A program made the translations under genes and the position numbers. Source: Lysinibacillus sphaericus (lineage in GTDB: Bacteria > Bacillota > Bacilli > Bacillales_A > Planococcaceae). Taken from it: a stretch of 64,000 nt of DNA. This document shows positions 8,228 to 16,945 of this stretch, one piece after another; the first letter of the stretch is position 1, and each line of letters begins with the position of its first letter. The stretch is taken from assembly GCF_001629735.1 (NCBI RefSeq), contig NZ_CP015224.1, forward strand, positions 496,001-560,000, written 5' to 3'. Under the pieces are notes generated by a model, which worked only from the letters and a program-made list of their open reading frames with translations, made no database searches and was not told the origin of the DNA.

Positions 8228-8986
8228 TTGCCATTAACATTTGCTCATCCAGCGGCGGTCCTACCTTTTTCTCGGAAAAGTAAATATATTCATTTTTCTG
8301 CCTTGGTATTAGGTAGTATGGCTCCAGATTTCGAATACTTTTTAAGGGGACGGCCAATAGGGGAGATTGGTCATACATTTACAGGGTTCTTTTTATTCAA
8401 TCTTCCACTCGTTCTAGTAATCTACTTGATTTATCAACGGTTTATCCATCAGCCAATCATGAGCCATTTACCAGAATTTTTACAGGATTTTAATAGCTAT
8501 CAAAAGGCAGGGACTAAAACTTGGAAAATCATTGTTTTTAGTTATTCAGCATTACTAGGTATGCTAACCCATGTCATATGGGATTCATTTACACATCAAA
8601 ATGGGCTTATGGTGACCAATCTTCGTTTTCTTTCTCAAACATTTACTTTATTTGGCTTTCCAATTCCCATATATAAATTTTTACAACATGGAAGTACATT
8701 GTTAGGCATTTCGCTTATTTTGGGATATATGTATTACAGGGCATCTTTGATTAAACATAAAAAAGTGTCGGCCGTATCTCCTCAGAAAAAAATTGCTTTT
8801 TGGAGTGTACTAGCACTATTAACGTTTGTTTATGTAAGTCTTTGGCAGTTAATCAATGGCATTCCTTTAAGCAGCTATGGAGTATGGGTTGTCCGTATCA
8901 TCGATTCATTTTTTGGTAGCGTACTTACCCTTTCATTCTGTTTAGCATATCGGAAAAGTACGATGAACGATAAAAAGACTACCTAA
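8228..8986 (+). CDS. DUF4184 family membrane protein
   Basis: A 252-residue integral membrane protein starting MPLTFAHPAAVLP, the family hallmark, followed by GSMAPDFEYF and the GHTFTGFF and HVIWDSFTH motifs. These resemble metal-binding His/Asp motifs of the related YdjM/LexA-binding membrane hydrolases. Five or six membrane segments. TTG 8228 fits both the AAGGAG spacing and the family start better than ATG 8219, which overlaps the site. Function unknown. Confidence 0.85.
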   Translation: MPLTFAHPAAVLPFSRKSKYIHFSALVLGSMAPDFEYFLRGRPIGEIGHTFTGFFLFNLPLVLVIYLIYQRFIHQPIMSHLPEFLQDFNSYQKAGTKTWKIIVFSYSALLGMLTHVIWDSFTHQNGLMVTNLRFLSQTFTLFGFPIPIYKFLQHGSTLLGISLILGYMYYRASLIKHKKVSAVSPQKKIAFWSVLALLTFVYVSLWQLINGIPLSSYGVWVVRIIDSFFGSVLTLSFCLAYRKSTMNDKKTT

Positions 8987-9000
8987 AATGGGAGTCTTTT
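8973..9000. terminator. Bidirectional terminator
   Basis: AAAAGACT (8973-8980) pairs with AGTCTTTT (8993-9000) at the end of the DUF4184 gene. T runs follow on both strands, so it can also end the minus-strand two-component relic. Confidence 0.6.
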
Positions 9001-9601
9001 ACGAGATAGGGAGTGTGAGAATAAAGGTAGTACCTTCCCTGTGCTTGCTATGAAATGGAACCATGGTGTTCCTTCATAATAGACAAATAGATAGCCCCTA
9101 GCCCCGCTCCTTCGTTTTTAATAGCGGGCTCTCTTTCGGGCTGGCGACCTCTAAAATAACGTTCGAAAATAAAGGGCATTTCTTCCGGAAACACCCCTGA
9201 ATATAGAGTGTTTGATACTCGATATAAGTAGTAATAGTTATAGTATCTCCAGTGGAGGTATGCTTTAGGGCATTGGTAATTGCCACTAGCTCACTTAGTG
9301 AAAATGGTTTAGTCATATAATCATCCGCACTGAATCCTAGCCCCAATACTTTATCGGTAACACTCCTTCTAGCACTCAAACTGAGTATCGCCACATTACT
9401 ATGTTCACGGATTTTACGGCATATGTCGATCCCATCACAATCGGGTAGAGAAAGATCAAGGATTACGAAATCTGGAGCGGACTCTTGCAAATAAAGGATA
9501 GCTTCATGGGCAGCTCTTACAATATGTGAATGGAACTGATGAACGCTTAAGTAATCCTTTATAATATTGGCAATATCATTTTCGTCCTCCACAATTAGCA
9601 T
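8999..9601 (-). pseudogene. Decayed two-component relic: receiver domain joined to kinase ATPase domain
   Basis: The first about 107 residues are an OmpR-type receiver domain (acidic pair Glu5/Asp6, phospho-acceptor Asp49 in VILDLSLPD, Lys98 in MTKPF). In the same frame it then becomes the N box of a histidine kinase (ITNALKHTSTGDTITI), so the DNA-binding domain and the kinase N-terminal half were deleted. After about 9199 the frame is lost. Shifted frames read FPEEMPFIFERYFRGR and GAGLGAIYLSIMKEHHGSI (F and G boxes), then, after another break, EGTTFILTLP to a stop at 8999. The best-spaced initiation codon behind AAGGAG (9627-9632) is ATA at 9616, possibly a mutated ATG. Not functional as a kinase. 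Confidence 0.8.
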
Positions 9602-9647
9602 ATTGATGTTCTTTATGAAACTATCTCTCCTTCATAAAAAGTGAGAA

Positions 9648-10349
9648 TCATTTTCTTCTTCGGTTAACGAGGAAGAAAAATAAAGTAATGATAAGGGACG
9701 CGTAAATGATTATCCAAGCATAGTGCCAGTAAAATACGTTAGGGACTACTTCAAGTTGATCACCTACACTCATTATTTCTAGTGAAAAATGAACAGGTGG
9801 TAGTAGCCACAGGAGACTAGCTTGTATATTATTTTTTAAAGTAGCGATAACGACAGAAATAATTAGGATACTTATGACACCCCACCAAGTATTTTGCTTA
9901 TTTTTTACAAGTTCTCTTGTGAACAAGGCAGTGAGTGCAATAGCAAGAATCGATAAACTAAAGTGTGACAAGAAACCTAATACTATATGTAATGGTTTGG
10001 GTGTTTCGAAAAACGCATCAATTAGAATCGGATAGAAGACAGAAACGCAGCTTAAGCTAAAAGCAATTAAACCACAAATAATGAAAACTCCCATATTGTA
10101 ATGTGTTGGACTTTTGGCATGAAGAGTAGTAATCATCTTTTGTCCCTCATCCTCTGCATGAAATAACGTAACAGTAAACCAGCCCATTAAAAAGAATAGA
10201 ATAAGTGATGTAAATGAATAGCTATCTAATATAGGATTAGGAACAAAGGTATAGTTAACGACAAGACATAGGATAAAAATAGTAAAAGGTGGTACGTATT
10301 GATAGGTTCTTAAATAATTGATCAATTGATAGCGCAATAAACTGCTCAT
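9648..10349 (-). CDS. ABC-2-like membrane permease subunit
   Basis: A 233-residue protein with about six hydrophobic helices and a basic C-terminal tail, directly downstream of an ABC ATPase on the same strand (19 bp from the ATPase stop). It has no recognisable family name, but size and topology fit the permease of a small bacteriocin-immunity or drug-export ABC system. ATG at 10349, ten bases behind GGAGG, is preferred to TTG at 10358. The two-component relic follows 46 bp downstream, suggesting the locus once had its own sensor. Confidence 0.65.
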   Translation of the reverse strand: MSSLLRYQLINYLRTYQYVPPFTIFILCLVVNYTFVPNPILDSYSFTSLILFFLMGWFTVTLFHAEDEGQKMITTLHAKSPTHYNMGVFIICGLIAFSLSCVSVFYPILIDAFFETPKPLHIVLGFLSHFSLSILAIALTALFTRELVKNKQNTWWGVISILIISVVIATLKNNIQASLLWLLPPVHFSLEIMSVGDQLEVVPNVFYWHYAWIIIYASLIITLFFFLVNRRRK

Positions 10350-10367
10350 CCTTTTCAATACCTCCTA

Positions 10368-11240
10368 TTAAAAATGAGAAGAAAATTGTTCTTTTTTGTG
10401 ATGTACATTAGTTAAATATTTAATAGAGGCATTTTTTTGTAGTAGCTTTAGCAATATTTGATCTGAATCCTTTGTCTGTACAATTGCTACTATTTCGAAA
10501 TGCCCATTCGCTAAAGGTCGTTTTTGTTGGATATCCATCAAAGGTAAAATTTCATCTAGTAATGCTAAACTTGCAATGTCAAATAGTAGTCGATTCACAG
10601 GATAGCTAGTCAATTCCTTTGCATGAATAATTTGATTTTTTTGAATAAGCAAAACTGAATCGACAAGGTTTTCGAGTAATTTTGTTTCATGGCAAGTTAG
10701 GATGATGCTTAGTCCTTTATCTCTTACTGTAGCCAATATTTGTTCGAAATCATTTTGTGCTTTGGCGTCTAGCCCTGACAATGGCTCATCCATTATTAAT
10801 AAATCTGTTTCTTCTAGCATGGCTTGCATGATCATTACCTTTTGCCTCATTCCTTTAGAGAAGTGGACGATCCTTGTATTTTGCGACTCTTTTAATTGAA
10901 ACATATCAAGCAATTCTTCTATCTTTTGCAAAAGATGCCTTTTTGGCATACCTCGAATCCGGCCCATATGATAAAGATATTCTTGTGGTGTAAATAAAAT
11001 ATTTGAAGGGGTGACTTCTGGGACATAACCGACTTTTAGAGAGGTTTTATGCGCCACAATTTTACCGCTGTCTGGTTTAATAAACGCCGCAATAATTTTG
11101 AGTAAAGTGCTTTTTCCAGAACCGTTTTTTCCGACAAGCGCAATAATTTCATTGGCCGCAATCGAAAACGATGCATGATCTAAAATTGTTTTCCCATTGT
11201 ATTGTTTACAAACGTTTTGTATTTCCAAAATAGTAGCCAT
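10368..11240 (-). CDS. ABC transporter ATP-binding protein
   Basis: Powers the adjacent permease. Walker A is GKNGSGKST (about residue 37 onward), the signature is FSKGMRQK, Walker B is LLIMDEPLSGLD and the H-loop is ILTCHE. The 290-residue length with an extra C-terminal domain of about 70 residues is typical of CcmA/NatA-type exporters with ABC-2 permeases. ATG 11240 follows AAAGGTGA; the frame also has a GTG two codons earlier. First gene of the operon that ends at 9648. Confidence 0.88.
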   Translation of the reverse strand: MATILEIQNVCKQYNGKTILDHASFSIAANEIIALVGKNGSGKSTLLKIIAAFIKPDSGKIVAHKTSLKVGYVPEVTPSNILFTPQEYLYHMGRIRGMPKRHLLQKIEELLDMFQLKESQNTRIVHFSKGMRQKVMIMQAMLEETDLLIMDEPLSGLDAKAQNDFEQILATVRDKGLSIILTCHETKLLENLVDSVLLIQKNQIIHAKELTSYPVNRLLFDIASLALLDEILPLMDIQQKRPLANGHFEIVAIVQTKDSDQILLKLLQKNASIKYLTNVHHKKEQFSSHF

Positions 11241-11363
11241 CTTCACTCACCTTTATTCTTTGGATAATTATGATTATAAAATTATTATAAAGAAATTTGG
11301 TCTTTCACTCCAATAAAATTGGATAATTTTCCTGTATTTAGCTATTAATTTACTCGCAATAAA

Positions 11364-11390
11364 AAAGTTCTACTAATAAAGCAGAACTTT
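11364..11390 (-). terminator. Terminator of the ABC-2 exporter operon
   Basis: AAAGTTCT (11364-11371) pairs with AGAACTTT (11383-11390). On the minus strand the hairpin follows the stop at 11400 and is followed by a T run. Confidence 0.75.
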
Positions 11391-11399
11391 AATATTTCA

Positions 11400-12419
11400 T
11401 TATAACGAACGATATTTTTTTAAACTGATAATATTTAACGTAATAAAAACAATAGCGAAACAAGCAAGTATGCTGAGATTCAGGATAATATCAGGGAAAG
11501 TATAACCTTTATACATAACGCCATTCAATGCGTCTGCTGCATAGTAAAGTGGCATGATTCGGCCGATGTTTTGAAGCCATTCAGCCATACTCTCAAGTGG
11601 GAAAATGCCCGAAAAGAATACTTGTGGAACAATAATTAATGGTATAAATTGCATCATTTGAAATTCAGAAGCGGCAAAGCTCGATAATAGCGCACCTAAT
11701 GATAAGGATACAAGAGCGACTACCATATTAATAAGTAAAACAAGCCAGCTTGAGCCTACATGGACAATATCAAGTACATATATGCCAAACAACACGATAA
11801 TAATCGTTTGTAGAAAGGCAAATAGACCATAGCCAATCATATAACCTGCTACAATTTCGGAACGCTTAATGGGTGTTGCGAGTAAACGTTCCAAAGTTCC
11901 AGAGGTGCGCTCCTTTAACAGGGCAATGCCAGTAATTAAAAAAACAAAGAAAAAGATAAAGAAACCAATGAGCATGGGACTAAAAATATCAAAAATGGCA
12001 GTATCCTCATCACCATACACATAGTCTGTTTTCAAGCTTCCCATTGTTGAGGCTTGAGATGGCTGTAAAATTTGTGCAAGCTGCATGGTTAAAGCCTTTG
12101 ACTGGGAAGGATCAGCATTTAATAAAGTTAATTTACTACTATTTGGCTCTATTGCTAGCCATCCATCATACTCATTATCCTGAAGTTGTTTTTTTGTAAA
12201 ATTATTATCTTCAATAATAAAAAAATCCGCATTTTTTAGTTTCTCTATGATTGGCGTGGGGGCATCGGAGACAACTAATGTGATCGTAGCTTCGTTACTA
12301 TTAAAAATAAAGTACATTAATGACAGTACAAGCAGTGGAGCTAAGAACAATAATGCAAGTGTCCGTTTATCTCGTTTCATTTGTTGGATGATTCTTGTTA
12401 CCATTGCAGCAATTCTCAT
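11400..12419 (-). CDS. ABC-2 type permease
   Basis: A 339-residue membrane subunit. It has one N-terminal transmembrane helix (about residues 20-40), an extracytoplasmic domain of about 120 residues, then five helices. The block LLKERTSGTLERLLATPIKRSEIVAGY is diagnostic of ABC-2 (YhhJ/LnrMN-like) exporters. The start ATG overlaps the stop of the ATPase gene by four bases (ATGA), so the two are translationally coupled. Likely exports a drug or amphipathic peptide. Substrate not deducible. Confidence 0.88.
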   Translation of the reverse strand: MRIAAMVTRIIQQMKRDKRTLALLFLAPLLVLSLMYFIFNSNEATITLVVSDAPTPIIEKLKNADFFIIEDNNFTKKQLQDNEYDGWLAIEPNSSKLTLLNADPSQSKALTMQLAQILQPSQASTMGSLKTDYVYGDEDTAIFDIFSPMLIGFFIFFFVFLITGIALLKERTSGTLERLLATPIKRSEIVAGYMIGYGLFAFLQTIIIVLFGIYVLDIVHVGSSWLVLLINMVVALVSLSLGALLSSFAASEFQMMQFIPLIIVPQVFFSGIFPLESMAEWLQNIGRIMPLYYAADALNGVMYKGYTFPDIILNLSILACFAIVFITLNIISLKKYRSL

Positions 12420-13144
12420 AGTCCGTCCCCTCCAGCCAATAAAAATACTTCGTCAAAATCTTTTGCTTGGTAATGTTCCTTTAATGCCTGAGGTGTACCC
12501 TGGGCAATAATCCGACCATTTCTCAGCATAGCTAATTGATCACATCTTTCTGCCTCATCCATTGCATGGGTCGTTACTAAAATGGTTTTATGTTTTTGTT
12601 CTTTTAAACGAATGAGCTCTTGCCAAATTTCTTTTTTGAGGACAGGATCAATACCTACTGTTGGTTCATCTAAAATCAATAGCTTAGGATCTTGAATAAG
12701 GGCAATTGCTAAGGATAATCTTCGTTTCATTCCGCCAGAATAATTCTCCACCTTAAGCTGTAAATCATCGGTTAGACGGACAAGATTGGCAGCATAGGCT
12801 ACACGCTCCATTCGTTCTGCTTTGGATAAGGGATAGAGCTTAGCGAAGAAATGTAAATTTTCCTCCCCCGTTAAATCTGTATAAAGAGCATCTGATTGTG
12901 CCATATAGCCGATATCTTTCAATAATTGTTGATGAGGTACAACCAAATCTAATACTTCAATAGCGCCGTTATCAGGTTTTAGCATACCCATTATCATTTT
13001 AATTAACGTTGTTTTTCCACAGCCTGATGGACCAAGCAATCCCATTAATTGCCCCTTAGGGATATTTAAAGAAAGGGGGGCAATGACCTGCTTATATTGA
13101 AAACTTTTTTCAAGGGCATTGATGGAGATGGCATGGTTTACCAT
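12416..13144 (-). CDS. ABC transporter ATP-binding protein
   Basis: A 242-residue ATPase with Walker A GPSGCGKTT (about residues 38-46), signature YSGGMKRRLSL, Walker B LLILDEPTVGIDP and H-loop TTHAMDEAERC, all intact. It belongs with the overlapping permease downstream. ATG at 13144 follows GGAGTG at eight bases. Divergent from a TetR regulator at 13262, which probably represses this operon until a substrate is present. Confidence 0.9.
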   Translation of the reverse strand: MVNHAISINALEKSFQYKQVIAPLSLNIPKGQLMGLLGPSGCGKTTLIKMIMGMLKPDNGAIEVLDLVVPHQQLLKDIGYMAQSDALYTDLTGEENLHFFAKLYPLSKAERMERVAYAANLVRLTDDLQLKVENYSGGMKRRLSLAIALIQDPKLLILDEPTVGIDPVLKKEIWQELIRLKEQKHKTILVTTHAMDEAERCDQLAMLRNGRIIAQGTPQALKEHYQAKDFDEVFLLAGGDGL

Positions 13145-13261
13145 ATAAAATTCACTCCTTCACTGAACACAATGTTGATTTGATAAAAATTTTAAGGTAG
13201 CATGTGAGCAAATACAATAAACAGTTTGCCAGTATGTGTTAAGTAAATGGAGGGAAGCGCA

Positions 13262-13858
13262 TTGTCCGTACATGATAAGATGAATTTTGAAACAAAACTA
13301 GCGATTAAAACGGCATTGACCCAGCAAGTGGAGGAGGTCGGCTTTGAACGCGTGACAGTAAAAAATTTAGCACTAACCGCTCAAATTAATCGAGGCACCT
13401 TTTACTTACATTATTCTGATAAATATAAAGTGATGGAGGATTTGCAGCAGGAACTTTTGATGGAATTGGAACGCTATGTGAAGCATGTACAACCAGTGGA
13501 TGCTTTTCAAACTTTAAAAATGGGACAACTTTATCAACCGTTCATCAAGGTCATTACCTGCATCAAAGATCATGCACCTGCCTTTCGTATGTTATTAGGT
13601 GAACAGGGAAGTCCTAGCTTTACACAAAAAATGAAAACCATATTTGGCAATCATATTTTGGACAGATTGTCGGCGGTTCGCGAGGAAGTGAGGGACCCCG
13701 AATTTCAGCAATATTTACAAGCCTTTATAGCATCTGCAATTTTAGGAGTCATTCAAGAATGGTTAGAGAAGGGCAATGAGAATTTAACGGTAGAAGAAAT
13801 GGTCACGTTGCATTTCCGATTATTACGATTTTTAGGCAATGTAGTAGCTGGCAGTTAA
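13262..13858 (+). CDS. TetR/AcrR family regulator
   Basis: A 198-residue repressor. The N-terminal helix-turn-helix reads VTVKNLALTAQINRGTFYLHYSDK, a TetR_N signature, followed by an all-helical ligand domain. TTG 13262, eight bases behind GGAGGG, is chosen because the upstream ATG (13247) contains that site. About 117 bp separate it from the divergent ABC exporter operon, its likely target. Confidence 0.85.
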   Translation: MSVHDKMNFETKLAIKTALTQQVEEVGFERVTVKNLALTAQINRGTFYLHYSDKYKVMEDLQQELLMELERYVKHVQPVDAFQTLKMGQLYQPFIKVITCIKDHAPAFRMLLGEQGSPSFTQKMKTIFGNHILDRLSAVREEVRDPEFQQYLQAFIASAILGVIQEWLEKGNENLTVEEMVTLHFRLLRFLGNVVAGS

Positions 13859-13963
13859 ACGAAAAAAATCTAAATAACATAGTATGGACTATGTAGACTT
13901 GCGCCTCATAAAAAAACGAATAACGCTAAGTAGCGAACTTGACCACAGGGGAAAAATGAAAAA

Positions 13964-14003
13964 GAACATGATTGTGACTTTTTAATTAGTCTCATTCATG
14001 TTC
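13964..14003 (-). terminator. Terminator after the MerR-like coiled-coil gene
   Basis: GAACATGA (13964-13971) pairs with TCATGTTC (13996-14003), extended inward with two mismatches to about 15 bp. On the minus strand it is followed by a T-rich tract. A separate small hairpin, ACATAGT/ACTATGT (13877-13894), lies nearer the TetR gene. Confidence 0.65.
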
Positions 14004-14016
14004 TAATAAATTTGGA

Positions 14017-14916
14017 TTATTTTTCATAATATTCGCTCAACGCAACTTCCAAGCGTTCTTCTAAATGCGTTGAAATATAATTTAAAACAAATTGTTCTTT
14101 TTCCATGTCAATTTGAGAAGATCTGAACATCCTTTTGAAAAAACTAACTTGGTTGTTCATTGAAAATTGCTGTAATGCTTCCGTACGTAAAGTAGAAACG
14201 ATTTCATTTTCGATATGACGCTCTCTAATTTTTTGCACAATGTCCTTGACACTATTTTCTTGCAGCTCGGTAATCTGTTGCTGGAGATTTTCATTCTCCT
14301 CTTTTAGTTCTGCTGTTTCTTTTTGAATTTCCTCAAACTGAAGAGTAGAATCGGAGGATAATCGTTGAATATTCTCTGCAAGAAATTCCTGATTAATGTT
14401 AACTTGTAACGTCCCATGCTTCTCATTCGGCAAAATCTGAAAGAGTCCTGTTTGAATCATTTGCTGTAGGACATTCCCAAGAACATCAATTTTATGAGAT
14501 AAATCTCCGGAATCCATGGTCGTAGCTGTAATTTGATGCTTTAACAGTTGACCATTATCATCAATACCAAGCAATAATTTTATACCCTTCACACGATATT
14601 CATCCTTTAATAATAAAATCATTCTTAGCCTTAATATAGCTGGCAAATCTAAGCGAATATTACCATTTACATTCGGTGTAGCATTGTCAAAAATGTACTG
14701 TTCAAACGGTTTCAAATAGTAGCGAAGCATGGCATCTGTAATATCAAACCAGCCAGCGATTTCTGCTATCGTATAGTGATTTGTTTCATCGATGTCTGCC
14801 AAATATTCATCATTGTATAGGCTCTCCTCTAAAGGCGTATGCTGTAGCGCAACAAACAATGGGTCATCTTGCACAATTCCAAGTACCATTTCTTTTGCAT
14901 CATTTACTTTAAGCAT
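14017..14916 (-). CDS. MerR-like helix-turn-helix protein with coiled coil
   Basis: A roughly 299-residue protein. Residues about 45-75 (YTIAEIAGWFDITDAMLRYYLKPF) form a MerR-type winged helix, and residues about 190-250 are a heptad-rich coiled coil (KEENENLQQQITELQ). The layout resembles RacA-like or plasmid-partition DNA-binding proteins rather than small-molecule MerR sensors. ATG 14916 is chosen, with an alternative GTG at 14931. It flanks the tailocin but is transcribed separately; function not assigned. Confidence 0.6.
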   Translation of the reverse strand: MLKVNDAKEMVLGIVQDDPLFVALQHTPLEESLYNDEYLADIDETNHYTIAEIAGWFDITDAMLRYYLKPFEQYIFDNATPNVNGNIRLDLPAILRLRMILLLKDEYRVKGIKLLLGIDDNGQLLKHQITATTMDSGDLSHKIDVLGNVLQQMIQTGLFQILPNEKHGTLQVNINQEFLAENIQRLSSDSTLQFEEIQKETAELKEENENLQQQITELQENSVKDIVQKIRERHIENEIVSTLRTEALQQFSMNNQVSFFKRMFRSSQIDMEKEQFVLNYISTHLEERLEVALSEYYEK

Positions 14917-15274
14917 CCTTTCACACCCCACTTTATTTTTCCCATAACAAAATGTTTTCTATATAGGTTTCTATTCGATTGGCAGCAATTGTATGCCTAA
15001 TTTAAGTAGGAAATAATCATTAGAACAATGTACCTTCTAACCTTTTATGACTCTTTTGAAAAAAAAATTCGTCCTAAGTGGAGATGTGTGGGGGATAGAG
15101 GAGAGGGGACTATTAAATGGGCCCCCTCCATTTTTAGACTAATATCCAATCATAAAATACTGGTCAAGTTTCCGATGCTTCGGTATACACAATGAAGCAA
15201 AGTTAGGCTGGTTTCATTAATGCAAAAAATTTTCCTTCCTAATTGGAAAGTAGCCGTCTATCGAAATAATCATC
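14917..15274. other. Intergenic left flank of the tailocin element
   Basis: About 360 bp without a supported gene. It holds an imperfect G/C-rich inverted repeat near 15100-15135. At 15265-15292, AATAATCAT pairs with ATGATTATT and overlaps the end of the metallopeptidase gene, where it could act as a weak terminator. No attachment site could be recognised. Confidence 0.4.
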
Positions 15275-15796
15275 CTAGATCGTATGATTATTATTTCCAT
15301 ACATTTTTAGAGTGTTAGCATTTAATTCATGTATAAATTTATTGTTTTTATATTGTTCTAATCTTTTATAAGCGAGATCCCATTCAACATTGAATAGATC
15401 TTGAATTAATTGAATGGCTTTATCCTCATTTCCTGGTAAGGTTATGTTATTTAACATAAATGTTGGTACACATGCTTGTACCATAAAATTATTAGCCTTC
15501 CACTCTTGATACTCAATCCATGAATAGGGCATTTTCTCCTGGCTGCCACAATGTAATAAAACATGACAAAGCTCATGGCAAAAATCCTGCCACATCTGTT
15601 TAGGTGATAGGTCTTGATTTAAAAAAATATAAGCTCTTCCACCCAAAAACAAAACTTGACTAGGATTATCCCAGAAATATAGTAAAATACCTAGCCTGCA
15701 TGCAATTTCATTAACATCTAGCTGATGTGGTAATAAAATTCCTATTTTCGTATAAAGGCTTTCAATAAAATCTTCAGTGTATGTAGTATTTGACAT
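15275..15796 (-). CDS. ImmA/IrrE family metallopeptidase (anti-repressor)
   Basis: A 173-residue zinc metallopeptidase with the HExxH site HELCH at residues 74-78. In ICEBs1 and PBSX (XkdA) such proteins cleave the neighbouring Xre repressor after DNA damage. It is downstream of the Xre repressor gene on the same strand, the canonical immA-immR pairing, so it probably triggers induction of the tailocin. ATG at 15796; the gap to the repressor gene is about 95 bp. Confidence 0.88.
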   Translation of the reverse strand: MSNTTYTEDFIESLYTKIGILLPHQLDVNEIACRLGILLYFWDNPSQVLFLGGRAYIFLNQDLSPKQMWQDFCHELCHVLLHCGSQEKMPYSWIEYQEWKANNFMVQACVPTFMLNNITLPGNEDKAIQLIQDLFNVEWDLAYKRLEQYKNNKFIHELNANTLKMYGNNNHTI

Positions 15797-15891
15797 AAAA
15801 TCATCCCCAAACTCTATGTAATGAAACGTATGTTCTTATTTATTTTATAATAAAACCCCACTTCTAGGAAGAAGGGCTAAAAACATACATC

Positions 15892-16248
15892 TTATTTCTT
15901 TTCATGTTTGATAATTTCCCAAATATCACGTAAACGACGAACGGTTTCTTCATCTGATTTAGGAAGCTCTTTATAAAAAACCTGCAACTCTGGATCGTTC
16001 GCAAATGCATGAAAAGCTGCCTCGTCTTTATCAAAAGGTTGTTTTTCATCTGTTTCACATAATATATACGCTACACTTACATCGTATTTTTCTGCTAACT
16101 TTTGAACACTTCCTATGGAAATTTCGTTGCGGCCTTGTTCATAATAACCGTACGCACTTTCCGAAATACTTAAGAATTTGGCAACATCTGCTTGCGTTAA
16201 TTTAGCTTCTTTCCTTAACTCTTTAAGCCTTTGCGATACATTAGACAT
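15892..16248 (-). CDS. Xre family repressor (ImmR/PBSX Xre-like)
   Basis: A 118-residue repressor. An HTH_3 domain covers residues 5-60 (TQADVAKFLSISESAYGYYEQGR), followed by a short C-terminal segment that is the likely ImmA cleavage region. ATG 16248, ten bases behind GAGGTG, is preferred over GTG 16266. It faces a divergent small Xre/Cro-like gene across an operator region with three 13-bp CAAC-N5-GTTG elements, so it should hold the element silent and autoregulate. Confidence 0.88.
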   Translation of the reverse strand: MSNVSQRLKELRKEAKLTQADVAKFLSISESAYGYYEQGRNEISIGSVQKLAEKYDVSVAYILCETDEKQPFDKDEAAFHAFANDPELQVFYKELPKSDEETVRRLRDIWEIIKHEKK

Positions 16249-16288
16249 GACATGATTACACCTCACTTAAATATATAGTTTAATTATA

Positions 16289-16301
16289 CAACAATTTGTT
16301 G
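16289..16301. promoter_or_regulatory. Operator O1, repressor side
   Basis: The near-perfect palindrome CAACAATTTGTTG lies next to the minus-strand -10 TATAAT (complement of 16283-16288) of the repressor gene. It matches the two operators on the other side of the switch. Confidence 0.7.
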
Positions 16302-16350
16302 GGTTTATAGCCAATTAAAAATAAAAAACAACAAAAAATCTAGTTTTTGT

Positions 16351-16379
16351 TTGACTGACAACTTTTTGTTGGGTATTAT
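16351..16379 (+). promoter_or_regulatory. Rightward early promoter of the tailocin with embedded operator
   Basis: TTGACT (16351-16356) and TATTAT (16374-16379) are separated by 17 bp. The spacer contains operator CAACTTTTTGTTG (16359-16371), so repressor binding would block polymerase. A longer dyad, AACAAAAA...TTTTTGTT (about 16330-16351), abuts the -35. Confidence 0.75.
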
Positions 16380-16384
16380 TAAGA

Positions 16385-16397
16385 CAACAAAAAGTTG
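16385..16397. promoter_or_regulatory. Operator O3, downstream of the early promoter
   Basis: CAACAAAAAGTTG is the inverted partner of the spacer operator. Their centres are 26 bp apart, about 2.5 helical turns. It sits in the 5' untranslated region of the Cro-like gene. Confidence 0.65.
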
Positions 16398-16408
16398 GGG
16401 GTGCGATT

Positions 16409-16702
16409 TTGAAAACAACAAATCGTCGGTTAATACTTATCAAGGCTAGAAAACAAAATAATTGGTCACAGAAAAATGTTGTGGAAAAACTTGATAAATC
16501 AATAGGTATTACTATTAGTGAAAGCTATTATGGAATGATTGAGCAAGGAGTACGCACACCTTCTTTAGAAGTAGCATTAGCAATTTCTGAACTATTTGAA
16601 ATGGAACCATCCCAAATTTTTTTACGTAACAAGACAACTAAATGTTGTGTTTGTAAGGAGACCAAAAGAAAATTTATATATCAATCCATTCCAAGCTTTT
16701 AA
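16409..16702 (+). CDS. Small Xre/Cro-like regulator
   Basis: A 97-residue protein with one HTH_3 domain (residues 5-65, ending GVRTPSLEVALAISELFEMEPSQIF). It is followed by a short tail carrying a CCVCK cysteine cluster of unknown meaning. TTG start at 16409 behind GGGGGTG. First gene of the rightward transcript, in the cro position, so it probably sets the induced state. Confidence 0.75.
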   Translation: MKTTNRRLILIKARKQNNWSQKNVVEKLDKSIGITISESYYGMIEQGVRTPSLEVALAISELFEMEPSQIFLRNKTTKCCVCKETKRKFIYQSIPSF

Positions 16703-16945
16703 CCATCATAATTTAAACGTTCCAATTGTTGAATGAGTAATAACAAGCCCCGGACTTGTACGGAGTTAGCGCTAACTAATATGACTGAAATAATTATTCT
16801 TTAGAATAAGGACCAGTCTCAATTCAATGTAGGTCGTTAGAATAAATATTGTCAATGAATATGGATTTTATGAGAAATATACTCGGTATCCCTTCAAACG
16901 GGGCAGTCTTACTTTTCTAATAAGCTTTTGGACAAGGTGGATCAT
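16703..16945. other. Gap with a perfect 14-bp palindrome
   Basis: No gene recognised. It contains AGTTAGCGCTAACT (16764-16777), a perfect palindrome outside any coding frame. This could be an operator for a second element-encoded regulator. Confidence 0.4.

Noticed and set aside
9098-9601. A complete 167-residue response regulator gene
   Set aside because: Only the receiver part is regulator sequence. From about residue 108 it is kinase N-box sequence, and the end is out of frame, so it is listed as a pseudogene.
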